A stretch of 41,882 bases of DNA from CAYXDO01 sp964463485 (lineage in GTDB: Bacteria > Myxococcota > Kuafuiibacteriia > Kuafuiibacteriales > Kuafuiibacteriaceae), in the NCBI GenBank assembly GCA_964463485.1, contig CAYXDO010000095.1, forward strand, positions 1 through 41,882. The letters are read 5' to 3'. The stretch's first letter is position 1. Every line of letters begins with the position of its first letter. The notes under the pieces were generated by a model. That model had not been told where the DNA came from. It searched no databases and saw nothing but the letters and a program-made list of their open reading frames with translations. Position numbers and translations under genes: made by a program. Below are positions 17,162 through 25,614 of this stretch, piece after piece.

Positions 17162-19519
17162 ATGGTTCGCGCACGGATCGATCGCGTCGGCGTCCTCGGC
17201 GCCGGCATCATGGGCACTGGCATCGCTTGTCACCTGGCCAACGCCGGGGTGGAGGTCGTGCTCCTCGACATTCCGCCGCCGGACGGAAAAGGGGGTCGCA
17301 ACGCGTTTGCGACCCGCGCGATCGAGCTCGCCCTGAAGACCAATCCGAAGCCGTTCTTCCACCCTTCGCGCGCCGATCGCATCACCGTCGGCAACTTGGA
17401 AGACGACCTCGGAAAGCTCTCGGGCTGCCAGTGGGTGGTCGAGGCGGTGAAGGAAGATCTCGCGGTGAAGCAGAAGCTCTTCGCGCGGGTCGAGGCGGTG
17501 ACGGGATCCGACACGATCGTCACTTCGAACACCTCGGGCATCCCGCTCGCGGCGATGGTCGAGGGCCGCTCGGACGCTTTCAAGAAGCGCTTCTTCATCA
17601 CGCACTTCTTCAATCCCGTGCGCTACATGAAGCTGCTCGAGATCATCAGCGGTCCGAACACCGATCCCAACGCGGTGGCCATGCTCGACGCCTTCGTCTC
17701 CGACGCGCTCGGCAAGGGTGTCGTCTACGGAAAGGACACGCCCAACTTCATCGCGAACCGCATCGGCACGTACGGAATGATGCGCGTGATGAAGGAGATG
17801 GAGGCCCAAGACGCTTCGATCGAGGAGATCGACGCGATCTTCTCGCGACCGCTCGGGCGGCCGAAGAGCGCGGTGTTCAACACCGGCGACCTCGTGGGCA
17901 TCGATCTCTTGCTCGCGGTCGCAGAGCACTGCCACGAAGGGCTGCCGAGCGATCCGGAGCGCGAGATCTACGCGACCCCAGCTTGGGTCAAAGATCTCGT
18001 CGCGCGCGGACAATTGGGGCGCAAGACTCCGGACAAAGGCGGCTTCTTCCGGAAGGCCGAAAAAACGTCCGACAACCCAAAGGGCCTCGTCGTCTGGGAC
18101 CGCAAGACCCAGTCCTACCGCAACATGGCCAAGATCCGGATCGACTCGCTCGGCGCGGCCAAGAACCTCGATGGTCTCGGCGAGCGGCTCAACGCGGTCG
18201 TGTTCGCCGACGATCGCGCCGGCAAGATCGCGTGGCCGTGTACGCGCGACACGCTGCTCTACGCCGCGCGACTGCTCGGAGAGATCGCCGACGATGTCTC
18301 CTCGATCGACAACGCCATGAAGTGGGGCTTCAGCTGGGACACCGGCCCGTTCGAGACGTGGGATCTGCTCGGCTTCCGGAAGGTCGTCGAGAAGATGAAG
18401 GCCGATGGATGCGCTGTGCCCCAATGGATCGAGAAGCTCTACGCGTCCGGCGCAGACTCCATCTACGGATCGCTCGCGGCCTCGGCCAAGGATCAAGATC
18501 CGCGTCGCCGGTCGCTCGCGACTCGAAAGAAGGACGGCGCCGCAACCATCAAGGGCAACTTCGGCGCGTCGCTCGTCGATATCGGGGACGGCGTCGCCGC
18601 GCTCGAGTTCCATACCAAGGCGAACGCGATCGATGCGGACATCGGCACGATGCTTGAGGAAGGGATCTCGTGGGCCGAGCAAAACGGGCGTGGCCTCGTG
18701 ATCTACAACGAGGGCGAGAACTTCTCGGTCGGCGCGAACCTGATGGTCATCTACCTTTACGCGCAGCAAAAGGACTGGGCTCAGCTCGAAGCCGCGGTGA
18801 ATCAGCTCCAGCAAGTCATGCAGCGCATTCGCTACGCCCGCGTGCCCGTGATCGCCGCGCCTCATCAGATGGCGCTCGGCGGCGGCTGCGAGATCTGCCT
18901 GGCCGCCGGATCGGGCGCTGGGCTGGTGCCGACGGGTGAGCTCTACATGGGCCTCGTCGAAGCGGGCGTGGGCGTGATCCCCGCGGCCGGTGGCGTGACG
19001 AACTCGGTGTTCGGCGCGATGGAGAAGATTCCGGAAGGAGTCGAGGTCGATTCGCTCCAGTTCGTCGGCCAAGTGTTCAAGCAGATCGCTACGGCCCAAG
19101 TCGCCACGAGCGCGGAGGAGGCGCGAGCGATGGGTTATGTGCCGCTGTCCGCGCGGATCTCGATGGATCGTCGCCGGCAGCTCCACGACGCCAAGCACCT
19201 CGCGATCGGTCTGTTCGCCTCGGGCTATCGGCCGCCGGTACCGCGAGCGTTCAAGCTCCCGGGCGAGAGCGGCATCGCCACGTTGAACACGATGGTCCGG
19301 AGCATGGTGTCGTCGGGTCACGCGACGGAGCACGACGCGAAGATCGCGGTGGGGCTCGCGAAGGTCGCTTGCGGCGGAGCTTCAGGGCACGCGCGGAAGG
19401 TCACCGAGCAGCAGATGTTGGATCTCGAGCGTGAGGTGTTCTTGAGCCTCGCGGGCGAAGAGAAGAGCCAGGCGAGGATGGCGAGTATTTTGACGTCCAA
19501 CAAACCGCTGCGGAACTGA
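17162..19519 (+). CDS. fadN: 3-hydroxyacyl-CoA dehydrogenase / enoyl-CoA hydratase, FadN type
   Basis: A 785-residue bifunctional beta-oxidation enzyme. The dehydrogenase comes first: the NAD-binding GAGIMG at 13-18, then HFFNP with catalytic His148, Glu160 and Asn199. A second half, from about residue 480, is an enoyl-CoA hydratase (crotonase) domain with ENFSVGANL and ALGGGCEICLAAG forming the oxyanion region, and a Glu-bearing GLVEAGVGVIPAAGG segment. This order, dehydrogenase then hydratase, is that of FadN of Bacillus and opposite to FadB of E. coli. A thiolase gene usually accompanies it but is not adjacent here. The start is ATG 17162 with no strong ribosome-binding site visible. Confidence 0.93.
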   Translation: MVRARIDRVGVLGAGIMGTGIACHLANAGVEVVLLDIPPPDGKGGRNAFATRAIELALKTNPKPFFHPSRADRITVGNLEDDLGKLSGCQWVVEAVKEDLAVKQKLFARVEAVTGSDTIVTSNTSGIPLAAMVEGRSDAFKKRFFITHFFNPVRYMKLLEIISGPNTDPNAVAMLDAFVSDALGKGVVYGKDTPNFIANRIGTYGMMRVMKEMEAQDASIEEIDAIFSRPLGRPKSAVFNTGDLVGIDLLLAVAEHCHEGLPSDPEREIYATPAWVKDLVARGQLGRKTPDKGGFFRKAEKTSDNPKGLVVWDRKTQSYRNMAKIRIDSLGAAKNLDGLGERLNAVVFADDRAGKIAWPCTRDTLLYAARLLGEIADDVSSIDNAMKWGFSWDTGPFETWDLLGFRKVVEKMKADGCAVPQWIEKLYASGADSIYGSLAASAKDQDPRRRSLATRKKDGAATIKGNFGASLVDIGDGVAALEFHTKANAIDADIGTMLEEGISWAEQNGRGLVIYNEGENFSVGANLMVIYLYAQQKDWAQLEAAVNQLQQVMQRIRYARVPVIAAPHQMALGGGCEICLAAGSGAGLVPTGELYMGLVEAGVGVIPAAGGVTNSVFGAMEKIPEGVEVDSLQFVGQVFKQIATAQVATSAEEARAMGYVPLSARISMDRRRQLHDAKHLAIGLFASGYRPPVPRAFKLPGESGIATLNTMVRSMVSSGHATEHDAKIAVGLAKVACGGASGHARKVTEQQMLDLEREVFLSLAGEEKSQARMASILTSNKPLRN

Positions 19520-19520
19520 C

Positions 19521-19620
19521 GAGCAGATTCGGGCACGGGAGCAGATTCGGGCACGGGCGGCGGCACGGGAGCAGATTCGGGCACGGGCGCCGGCACGGGA
19601 GCAGATTCGGGCACGGGCAC
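19521..19620. repeat. Tandem 30-bp repeat with GGGCAC core
   Basis: Four copies of GAGCAGATTCGGGCACGGG start at 19521, 19539, 19569 and 19599. The copies at 19539-19568 and 19569-19598 form two 30-bp units differing at one base. The array begins directly after the fadN stop and belongs to the same GGGCAC family as the other intergenic repeats of the window. It has no CRISPR-like spacers. Confidence 0.88.
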
Positions 19621-19666
19621 GAAGTGCTTGCAGGACAGTGGCGTGTTTCGAAGGTCGTCGGGCTCG

Positions 19667-19717
19667 CTCGGCCTCGCTGCGCTCGGCCGCGTCGGGCTCG
19701 GCCTCGCTGCGCTCGGC
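19667..19717. repeat. 21-bp direct repeat upstream of mazG
   Basis: A 21-bp sequence beginning CTCGGCCTCGCTGCGCTCGG occurs at 19667-19687 and again at 19697-19717, a 30-bp period. Together with the array just before it, this fills the gap between fadN and mazG with repeats. Confidence 0.8.
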
Positions 19718-19785
19718 GCTCGTCTTCGGAGACAGGCGACCTTGCTTGACTGCCTCGGACTTCGACGTTCGACTTCGAGCTCGAC

Positions 19786-20631
19786 ATGGCTGCATCTCCT
19801 GATTCCCTGCTGGTCGCTCCCGCTGATCGCTCGAACGTCGGGTCCGCGTTCGAGCGGCTCGTGGCGATCATGGCCCGCCTTCGAGCGCCCGACGGTTGTC
19901 CGTGGGATCTCGCCCAAGACCTGTCCTCGCTGCGTCCCTACTTGATCGAGGAGACCTACGAGGTCCTCGATGCGATCGATCACGGCTCGGTGGACGCCCA
20001 CCGGGAGGAGCTCGGCGACCTCTTGCTGCAGGTGATTTTTCAGGCCGAGATTCGGCGCCAAGAGGGTGCCTTCGACGCCACCGCCGTCGCTCATGGGATT
20101 TCGGACAAGCTGATAAGGCGCCACCCGCATGTTTTTGGCGCGCTTCGGGCGGACGGCGTTCGTCAGGCCTATGCCAACTGGGAGAAGGCTAAGGCCGAGG
20201 AGAAGGCCGGGCGGTCTGCGGTGGACGGAGTTCCTCGCGCGCTGCCTGCGCTCGTTCGTGCGCAACGGATTTCCGACAAGGCCGGTCGCGTGGGGTTCGA
20301 TTGGCCGGACGTCTCAGGGCCCATCGCGAAGCTCGACGAGGAGCTGTTGGAGCTTCGAGAGGCGATGAACGCGGCCCCGGCACGAGCCAAGGACGATCCA
20401 GCGGACGCTCGGGTAGCCGAGGAGCTCGGCGACCTCCTGCTCACCGTCGTGAACATGGCGCGGTTTTTGGGGATCTCGGCAGAAGACGCGTTACGGGGGT
20501 CCACTGACCGGTTCGAACGCAGATTTCGCGCGCTGGAGTCGGAGGTTCGGGCCCGCGGGCTTGCGATCGACCAGCTCGATCTGGCCGCGCTCGACCTGAT
20601 TTGGACCGCGGTCAAGGAGAACAATCCGTAG
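19786..20631 (+). CDS. mazG: Nucleoside triphosphate pyrophosphohydrolase MazG
   Basis: A 281-residue all-helical enzyme that hydrolyses nucleoside triphosphates to monophosphates and pyrophosphate, used in nucleotide-pool cleaning and stress control. Both tandem MazG domains are intact: EETYE (55-59) with EELGD (74-78), and DEELLE (184-189) with EELGD (212-216), giving the paired EExxE/ExxD metal sites. The opening LRAPDGCPWD (about 32-41) is diagnostic. Length matches the family. It is followed directly by a perfect hairpin at 20631-20649. No toxin gene of the MazEF type is associated. Confidence 0.96.
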   Translation: MAASPDSLLVAPADRSNVGSAFERLVAIMARLRAPDGCPWDLAQDLSSLRPYLIEETYEVLDAIDHGSVDAHREELGDLLLQVIFQAEIRRQEGAFDATAVAHGISDKLIRRHPHVFGALRADGVRQAYANWEKAKAEEKAGRSAVDGVPRALPALVRAQRISDKAGRVGFDWPDVSGPIAKLDEELLELREAMNAAPARAKDDPADARVAEELGDLLLTVVNMARFLGISAEDALRGSTDRFERRFRALESEVRARGLAIDQLDLAALDLIWTAVKENNP

Positions 20632-20649
20632 GCGAACCGTCGGTTCGCC
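20631..20649 (+). terminator. Hairpin after mazG
   Basis: GGCGAACC, a GTC loop, then GGTTCGCC form a perfect 8-bp stem starting at the last base of the mazG stop codon. There is no following T-run, so it may end transcription only with help, or stabilise the mRNA end. A short direct repeat (GAATCGAGATC, twice) follows. Confidence 0.55.
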
Positions 20650-20737
20650 GGGGATTCGAATCGAGATCGAATCGAGATCGAAACGGGCTCGACAAACTCG
20701 CGTGCGCCATCTACACGCGCGTTCCTGCGGAGACTTC

Positions 20738-21253
20738 ATGAGCGCATCCATCAATTTCGAGTGCAGTTCGTGCGAAGCTGATTACGAGGTCGAGATTCCT
20801 TCGATCATCGAACACCCGGCGGAGATCGTGTGTCCGAATTGCGGGTCCAAGCCGCCGGCGCACCGAGCGCACGCGTTTGCGACCGCTCTCGAAGATCTGC
20901 TCGCGGCCACCGCGCAGATTCGAAAGAAGGTCCGCTTCGAGCTGTCGCTCGATAGTCACGACCTCCCCGCGCCCTACGGCGCGTTCGAGCCTGGCGAAGC
21001 CGGCCTCGACTTCCACGACGAAGAGGCCAAGCCGGCTCGTCCCAAGACCACTGAGGAGTCGGACGAGGAGGAGGAAGAGGAAGAGGAGGAGGACGACGAC
21101 GAGGAAGATAAGCCTCGCCGCGGCAAACTCTTCGACGACGACGAGGAAGAAGACCTCGACGAAGGCTTCGACGACGACGACCTCGACGAGGATGAAGAGG
21201 ACGAGGACGACGAAGACGAGGACGACGAGGAAGAGGAAGAAGAAGAGGACTAG
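20738..21253 (+). CDS. Zinc-ribbon protein with long polyacidic tail
   Basis: A 171-residue product starting at ATG 20738 behind a GGAG site. Four cysteines, Cys9/Cys12 and Cys32/Cys35 (FECSSC and VCPNC), form a zinc ribbon of the MJ0042/FmdB-like size. Residues 40-95 are a mixed, probably folded segment (ALEDLLAATAQIRKKVRFEL). The last 75 residues are almost entirely Asp and Glu with one basic interruption (KPRRGKL). Such tails mimic nucleic acid or bind basic proteins, as in the RNA polymerase delta subunit, but no homology to it is claimed. Function is unknown. Confidence 0.75.
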   Translation: MSASINFECSSCEADYEVEIPSIIEHPAEIVCPNCGSKPPAHRAHAFATALEDLLAATAQIRKKVRFELSLDSHDLPAPYGAFEPGEAGLDFHDEEAKPARPKTTEESDEEEEEEEEEDDDEEDKPRRGKLFDDDEEEDLDEGFDDDDLDEDEEDEDDEDEDDEEEEEEED

Positions 21254-21330
21254 GTCTTCGCGGACTTGCCGGAGGTGAGACGCTGCTAGCGTCGAAATTC
21301 GGCGCGGCTGTGCCCGATCCCAATCTGCCT

Positions 21331-21360
21331 AATCCTGCCTAATCCTGCCTAATCCTGCCT
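21331..21360. repeat. AATCCTGCCT decamer array
   Basis: Three perfect tandem copies of AATCCTGCCT, followed by at least four more scattered copies up to about 21440. Related TGATCCTGCC copies recur at about 21617-21640 after the second module. Confidence 0.9.
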
Positions 21361-21406
21361 CACCGGGACTAATCCTGCCTAATCCTGCTCCTGCCTAATC
21401 CTGCCT

Positions 21407-21428
21407 CATAGGTGAGATCTCACCTATG
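21407..21428. promoter_or_regulatory. 22-bp perfect palindrome
   Basis: CATAGGTGAGA is followed directly by its exact reverse complement, so there is no loop. This shape suits a dimeric protein-binding site more than an RNA hairpin. It lies about 340 bp before the MYXO-CTERM gene, inside the decamer repeats. What binds it is unknown. Confidence 0.55.
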
Positions 21429-21765
21429 AATCCTGCCTAATCCTCATCCTGCCTCAGGATCGGGCACGGGCACGGGCACGGGCACGGCATCTTCGGGACC
21501 TCGGCGGCTGTCGAGGATCAACGACGGCCAGCCAGCCAGTAGCATCGAAATTCGGCGCGGCTCTGCGAGGACTTCGTGCCCGTGCCCGTGCCCGTGCCCG
21601 AGCCCGATCCGAATCCTGCCTGATCCTGCCTGATCCTGCCTTGCCGGCCGGAGCCAGCCTCCGCAGTGTCCGCTCGACCGCCTCGTTTCGTTATTTTGGG
21701 AACTTCTTCCCATTCCTCGCACCGGCGGCTTGCACCTTTCTTCGGTAGCGACCGATAACGCGATC

Positions 21766-23985
21766 ATGGTCTCGCTCTCTCGCCTCGCATTTGGCCTGCT
21801 GCTCACGACGTTCGTCGCAAGCTCGGGCCTAGCACAGAGTTACTCGGTCACCCCGTCCTCGGGCTCGTTTCAGTCGGTCGCTTCGAGTGGGACGATCGTA
21901 TCCATGAACAACGCCGACGACGGATACGGGACCATCACTGTCCCATTCGATCTTCGCGTCTTCGGCCGCGTGATCACCGAAGGGTCGTATGTGTACCCGA
22001 CCACGAACGGGTTCGTGGCGCTCGACACGTACGATGCAAGCTACGAGAACCAACCCATCCCGAGCTCCGCATCGCCCAACGGCTTCGTGGCGCCCTTCTG
22101 GGACGACTTGATCCTCGGCAACGGCCAAGTCATCTCCGCCACGCTCGGGTCGTTCGGAGCCCGTAGGTTCGTGATCGAGTGGAGCGGCGTGTCGATCTAC
22201 GGCACGACCTCGGTGGTCTCGTTTCAAGTGCAGTTCACCGAGGGGTCCGAAGTCATCGAGCTGGCTTACTCGGGCAGCGCGAGCGGTGAGTCCGCGAGCA
22301 TTGGTATCGAGGACAGCACGGGCGGCCAGGGTGGAGCTCTCTCTTGCACCCCGGCCTGCAGGTTCTTCGACGTTCCGACCGGCACCCGTCTGCTCCTCGA
22401 GCCCGGTGGATCGAGCCCGGGCGTGAACCTCTACGGGTCCTTTGGGTCCACCATCCCCTCGGTCGTTCGCCCAGGTGACTTCGTCTCGGTCGAGCTCGAG
22501 GTCTTCAACTCCGGTGACACGTCTTCAGGGCCGTTCGACGTACACATCGTGGGTTCGACCGATCGGACCTTCAACTCGAGCGACTTGCCCCTCGCCGCGC
22601 AGAGCGTGTCCTCGATCGCGCCGGGCGGCGTCGAGTATCCGTACTTCGAGGTGACCGTACCCTCGGGTCTACCGCTCAGCCCAGGGTCGACTATGTATGT
22701 GGCCGCGTTGATCGATCCCCAGCAAATCATCCTGGAGACGAGCGAGTCCGACAACGTGATCGAGCTCGGCGCCACGACGTACGATCCGGGCTCGAACCCC
22801 GGTGAAGTGACGATTCTCAGCGAGAGTCTTCCGAGCGGTCGAGTGGGTTCGTCGTACCAGTTCGAGCTGCGTTCGAATCCCATCGCCACCTGGCAAATCT
22901 CGAGCGGATCGATTCCGGGGGTGTTTCTCTCGTCGAGCGGCACACTCTCGGGAGTGCCTACTCAGTCGGGGTCCTTCGGAATTCGAATCGAAGCCTCTGC
23001 TCCGGACTACGTCCCCGCATCGAGAGACTTCGTCGTTCAAATCGCTGCCGAGGGGGGCCTGGCGATCACCACGACGAGCCTGCCGGCCGGCGCGATCGGC
23101 GTTCCTTACTCGGCGAGCATCGAAGCGGAGGGGGGCGACGGGTCCTATGCTTTCCAGATCGTGGGTGGTGCTCCGGACTGGCTCAGGATGACCAACGCGG
23201 GTGTGCTCTCTGGGACGCCGGACGCGAGCGGTGAGTATTCGGTCAGCTTCGCCGTCACTGACGGCACCTTCCAGCAAGCCGCCTCGACGCTTTCGCTCGT
23301 CGTTCGGGGAAGCAACGAGCTGGCGATCCTCACTTCTTCGCTCCCGGCGGCGGCGGTCGGGGTGACGTACTCGGCGGCGCTCGTGGCCGAGGGTGGGCAC
23401 CCACCGTACTCGTTCCGAGTTGCGTCTGGGAACCTGCCCACCGGACTCATGCTCGACTCGTCGGGCACGATCAGTGGTCAGCCCACTGCGCCAGGCACTT
23501 CGAACGTTCGTTTCGAAGTCTCCGACGCTGAATCGGCGACCGCCACGGCTGAGTTGCCGATCCAGGTGGTCGCTGGTGGGGAGCTTCGGATCACGGTCCC
23601 GACTCAGATCACCGTGCAGCTCAACGTGGAGGCCAACGTGCGGTTGACGGCGGAGGGCGGGCGTCCGCCGTATTCGTGGAGCATGCAGGGGTTCTTGCCG
23701 CCCGGGCTCAGCTTGAGCTCGGAGGCTGCTGCGATCGTCGGGGTGCCGACTTCGTCGGTGGCCGCGACGGTCAAGCTGACGGTGCAGGACAGTGACTCGG
23801 GGCTCGCGACGATGGACGTCGAGGTCAAGGTGACGGCGCGAGCGCGGCCGACCGCGTCGAACCAGCGCAAGAGCGGCTCGGGGTGCGGCTGTGAGTCGAG
23901 CGGTCCGAGCTCGGTTCCGCTTCCCATGGTCTTGCTGCTGCTCGCGTTCCTTTTTCGCGCGCGACGTGGCACCCACGGAGCGTGA
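21766..23985 (+). CDS. MYXO-CTERM surface protein with CARDB-like and putative-Ig repeats
   Basis: A 739-residue exported protein. A signal peptide (residues 1-23, ending GLAQ) is followed by a beta domain of about 185 residues, a CARDB-like adhesion domain at about 220-340 (the motif VELEVFNSGDTSSGPFDV), then four putative-Ig modules of about 85 residues, each with a start like SLPAGAIGVPYSA and the signature SSGTLSGVPT. The C-terminus has SGCGCES, a hydrophobic segment (VPLPMVLLLLAFLF) and Arg-Arg, i.e. a MYXO-CTERM-type sorting signal, so the protein is likely processed and displayed at the outer surface. ATG 21766 is chosen because it directly precedes the signal peptide. Its stop overlaps the pyruvate kinase start. 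Confidence 0.85.
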   Translation: MVSLSRLAFGLLLTTFVASSGLAQSYSVTPSSGSFQSVASSGTIVSMNNADDGYGTITVPFDLRVFGRVITEGSYVYPTTNGFVALDTYDASYENQPIPSSASPNGFVAPFWDDLILGNGQVISATLGSFGARRFVIEWSGVSIYGTTSVVSFQVQFTEGSEVIELAYSGSASGESASIGIEDSTGGQGGALSCTPACRFFDVPTGTRLLLEPGGSSPGVNLYGSFGSTIPSVVRPGDFVSVELEVFNSGDTSSGPFDVHIVGSTDRTFNSSDLPLAAQSVSSIAPGGVEYPYFEVTVPSGLPLSPGSTMYVAALIDPQQIILETSESDNVIELGATTYDPGSNPGEVTILSESLPSGRVGSSYQFELRSNPIATWQISSGSIPGVFLSSSGTLSGVPTQSGSFGIRIEASAPDYVPASRDFVVQIAAEGGLAITTTSLPAGAIGVPYSASIEAEGGDGSYAFQIVGGAPDWLRMTNAGVLSGTPDASGEYSVSFAVTDGTFQQAASTLSLVVRGSNELAILTSSLPAAAVGVTYSAALVAEGGHPPYSFRVASGNLPTGLMLDSSGTISGQPTAPGTSNVRFEVSDAESATATAELPIQVVAGGELRITVPTQITVQLNVEANVRLTAEGGRPPYSWSMQGFLPPGLSLSSEAAAIVGVPTSSVAATVKLTVQDSDSGLATMDVEVKVTARARPTASNQRKSGSGCGCESSGPSSVPLPMVLLLLAFLFRARRGTHGA

Positions 23986-25460
23986 GCGAAACGCAGACCT
24001 TTTCTTCGCCGCCTCGCACCTCCGACGGGCTCGCGCCCCGCCAGACGAAGATCGTCGCGACGGTGGGCCCTGCGAGCTCGGACCTCGAGACGGTCCGGGC
24101 GCTGGTCCGGGCCGGGATGGACGTGGCTCGACTGAACTTCAGCCACGGCACTCACGAGGACCACCGAAAGCGCTTCGAACTCGTCCGCGCGGCGTCTGCG
24201 GCCGAGGACCGCGCGGTGGCCGTCTTGCAGGACCTCCAGGGGCCAAAGATTCGCCTGGGTGCGGTCGACGGGAAGGTCCGACTCGAGCCTGGCGCCATCG
24301 TGCTCCTGTCGAGCGAAGATGACTTCGTGGGTACGGCGGAGCGCCTGCCGACGACCTACGAGCGCTTGTCCGAGGACGTGAGGCCTGGAGAGCCGCTCCT
24401 GCTCGCGGATGGCGCTCTCGAGCTCGAGGCGGTTGCGATTCTAGGGCGCGACGTGGAGTGCCGAGTGAAGGTCGGCGGCGTCGTAAGCAGCAAGAAGGGT
24501 CTCAACATGCCCGCGAGCAAGCTGGGCGTGTCCTCGTTCGTCGAAAAGGATCTCGAGGACTTGGCTTTTGGCCTCGAGCTCGGAGTCGACTATGTCGCAC
24601 TCTCCTTCGTTCGCCATGCCCGCGAGGTCCTCGCGCTCCGCCACGAGATGGAGCGACGCGGTCGCGTCGTTCCCATCATCGCCAAGATCGAAAAGCCGGA
24701 GGCCGTGGAGAACCTCGACGGGATCGTCGAGGTCAGCGACGCCCTGATGGTCGCGCGCGGAGATCTAGGCGTGGAAATGCCGGCCGAGCGAGTGCCAGCA
24801 ATTCAGCGACGAATGATCCGAGAGGCGCGAATTCGTGCCAAACCTTGCATCGTAGCTACTCAAATGCTGGTCTCGATGACCAAACACTCGAGGCCAACGC
24901 ACGCCGAGGTCTCCGACGTAGCGAACGCGGTGTTCGAGGGCGCCGACGCGGTCATGCTCTCCGAGGAGACTGCCTCCGGTGACTATCCCGTCGAGGCCGT
25001 GGCGATGATGGCTTCGATCGCCCAGAGCGCGGAGGCCGAAGTCACGACCTCGCCGTCTCTCTCTCTCGTCCCGGAGCTTGCGAACTCTCACCCGGGTGCG
25101 ATCTCTCGCGCTGCTGCCGAGCTCGCGCGAGACATGCGAGCGGCGGCCATCATCGCCTTCACCCACCAGGGCCTCGGGCCGCGGTTGATCGGCCATTTCA
25201 GGCCCCCTTGTCCCATCCTTGGATTCACGATCGGAGCCGAGTTTGCGAGGAGGATGGCGTTGTGCTGGGGCGTCCGACCGATCGAGATTCCCGAGCCGCG
25301 GAGCCTCGAGGAGCTCATCGAGACCACCGAGCGAGCGGCCATCTCGCGAGGGCTCCTCAGGGCGGGAGACTCGGTCGTCATCACGTCGAAGCTCCCGTTC
25401 CACCTCCCGAGGCTCACGAACGTGCTCAAATTGCACACCGTGGGTGATCGAGATGAGTAG
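23982..25460 (+). CDS. pyk: Pyruvate kinase
   Basis: A 492-residue glycolytic enzyme converting phosphoenolpyruvate and ADP to pyruvate and ATP in the cytoplasm. It starts at GTG 23982. Family motifs are TKIVATVGPASS (22-33), VARLNFSHG (48-56), LQDLQGPKIRLG, IIAKIEKPEAVENLDGI with the catalytic Lys, MVARGDLGVEMP and CIVATQML. A C-terminal domain of about 130 residues holds the usual regulatory fold. The GTG overlaps the stop of the surface-protein gene as GTGA (23982-23985), implying translational coupling between functionally unrelated genes, although a separate promoter inside the upstream gene is possible. Confidence 0.96.
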   Translation: MSETQTFSSPPRTSDGLAPRQTKIVATVGPASSDLETVRALVRAGMDVARLNFSHGTHEDHRKRFELVRAASAAEDRAVAVLQDLQGPKIRLGAVDGKVRLEPGAIVLLSSEDDFVGTAERLPTTYERLSEDVRPGEPLLLADGALELEAVAILGRDVECRVKVGGVVSSKKGLNMPASKLGVSSFVEKDLEDLAFGLELGVDYVALSFVRHAREVLALRHEMERRGRVVPIIAKIEKPEAVENLDGIVEVSDALMVARGDLGVEMPAERVPAIQRRMIREARIRAKPCIVATQMLVSMTKHSRPTHAEVSDVANAVFEGADAVMLSEETASGDYPVEAVAMMASIAQSAEAEVTTSPSLSLVPELANSHPGAISRAAAELARDMRAAAIIAFTHQGLGPRLIGHFRPPCPILGFTIGAEFARRMALCWGVRPIEIPEPRSLEELIETTERAAISRGLLRAGDSVVITSKLPFHLPRLTNVLKLHTVGDRDE

Positions 25461-25614
25461 CTGAGTACCGGCGCCGTATCGGCTCGCCGGACGAATCGAA
25501 CGACCCCTGCATTGAGTCGGAACCTCCACCGGCCGATGTTGATCGAGCTGTCCCTGTCACCGTCCGTTTCTTTTCGTCCGTGACGTGGCACTTCAGGAAT
25601 GGCACTTCAGAAGG

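Larger units (their letters stand above)
21254..21765. repeat. Composite intergenic repeat region
   Basis: No gene is seen in these 512 bp. They contain a 5-bp-stem hairpin just after the preceding stop (21279-21293), two copies of TCGAAATTCGGCGCGGCT (21292-21309 and 21545-21562), each followed by a GTGCCC-containing segment and runs of AATCCTGCCT, a 22-bp perfect palindrome (21407-21428), and GGGCAC arrays in opposite orientations (21462-21485 and 21576-21599). The order of parts shows a duplicated and partly inverted module. Confidence 0.85.

Noticed and set aside
17090..19333. Minus-strand open frame of 747 codons opposite fadN
   Set aside because: High-GC DNA opens the opposite frame; the product is His/Arg/Glu-rich with no recognisable fold, while the plus strand gives an intact FadN-type enzyme.
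19521..19620. 30-bp repeats considered as a CRISPR array
   Set aside because: The repeats are directly abutting simple GC-rich units with no unique spacers, and no cas genes are present.
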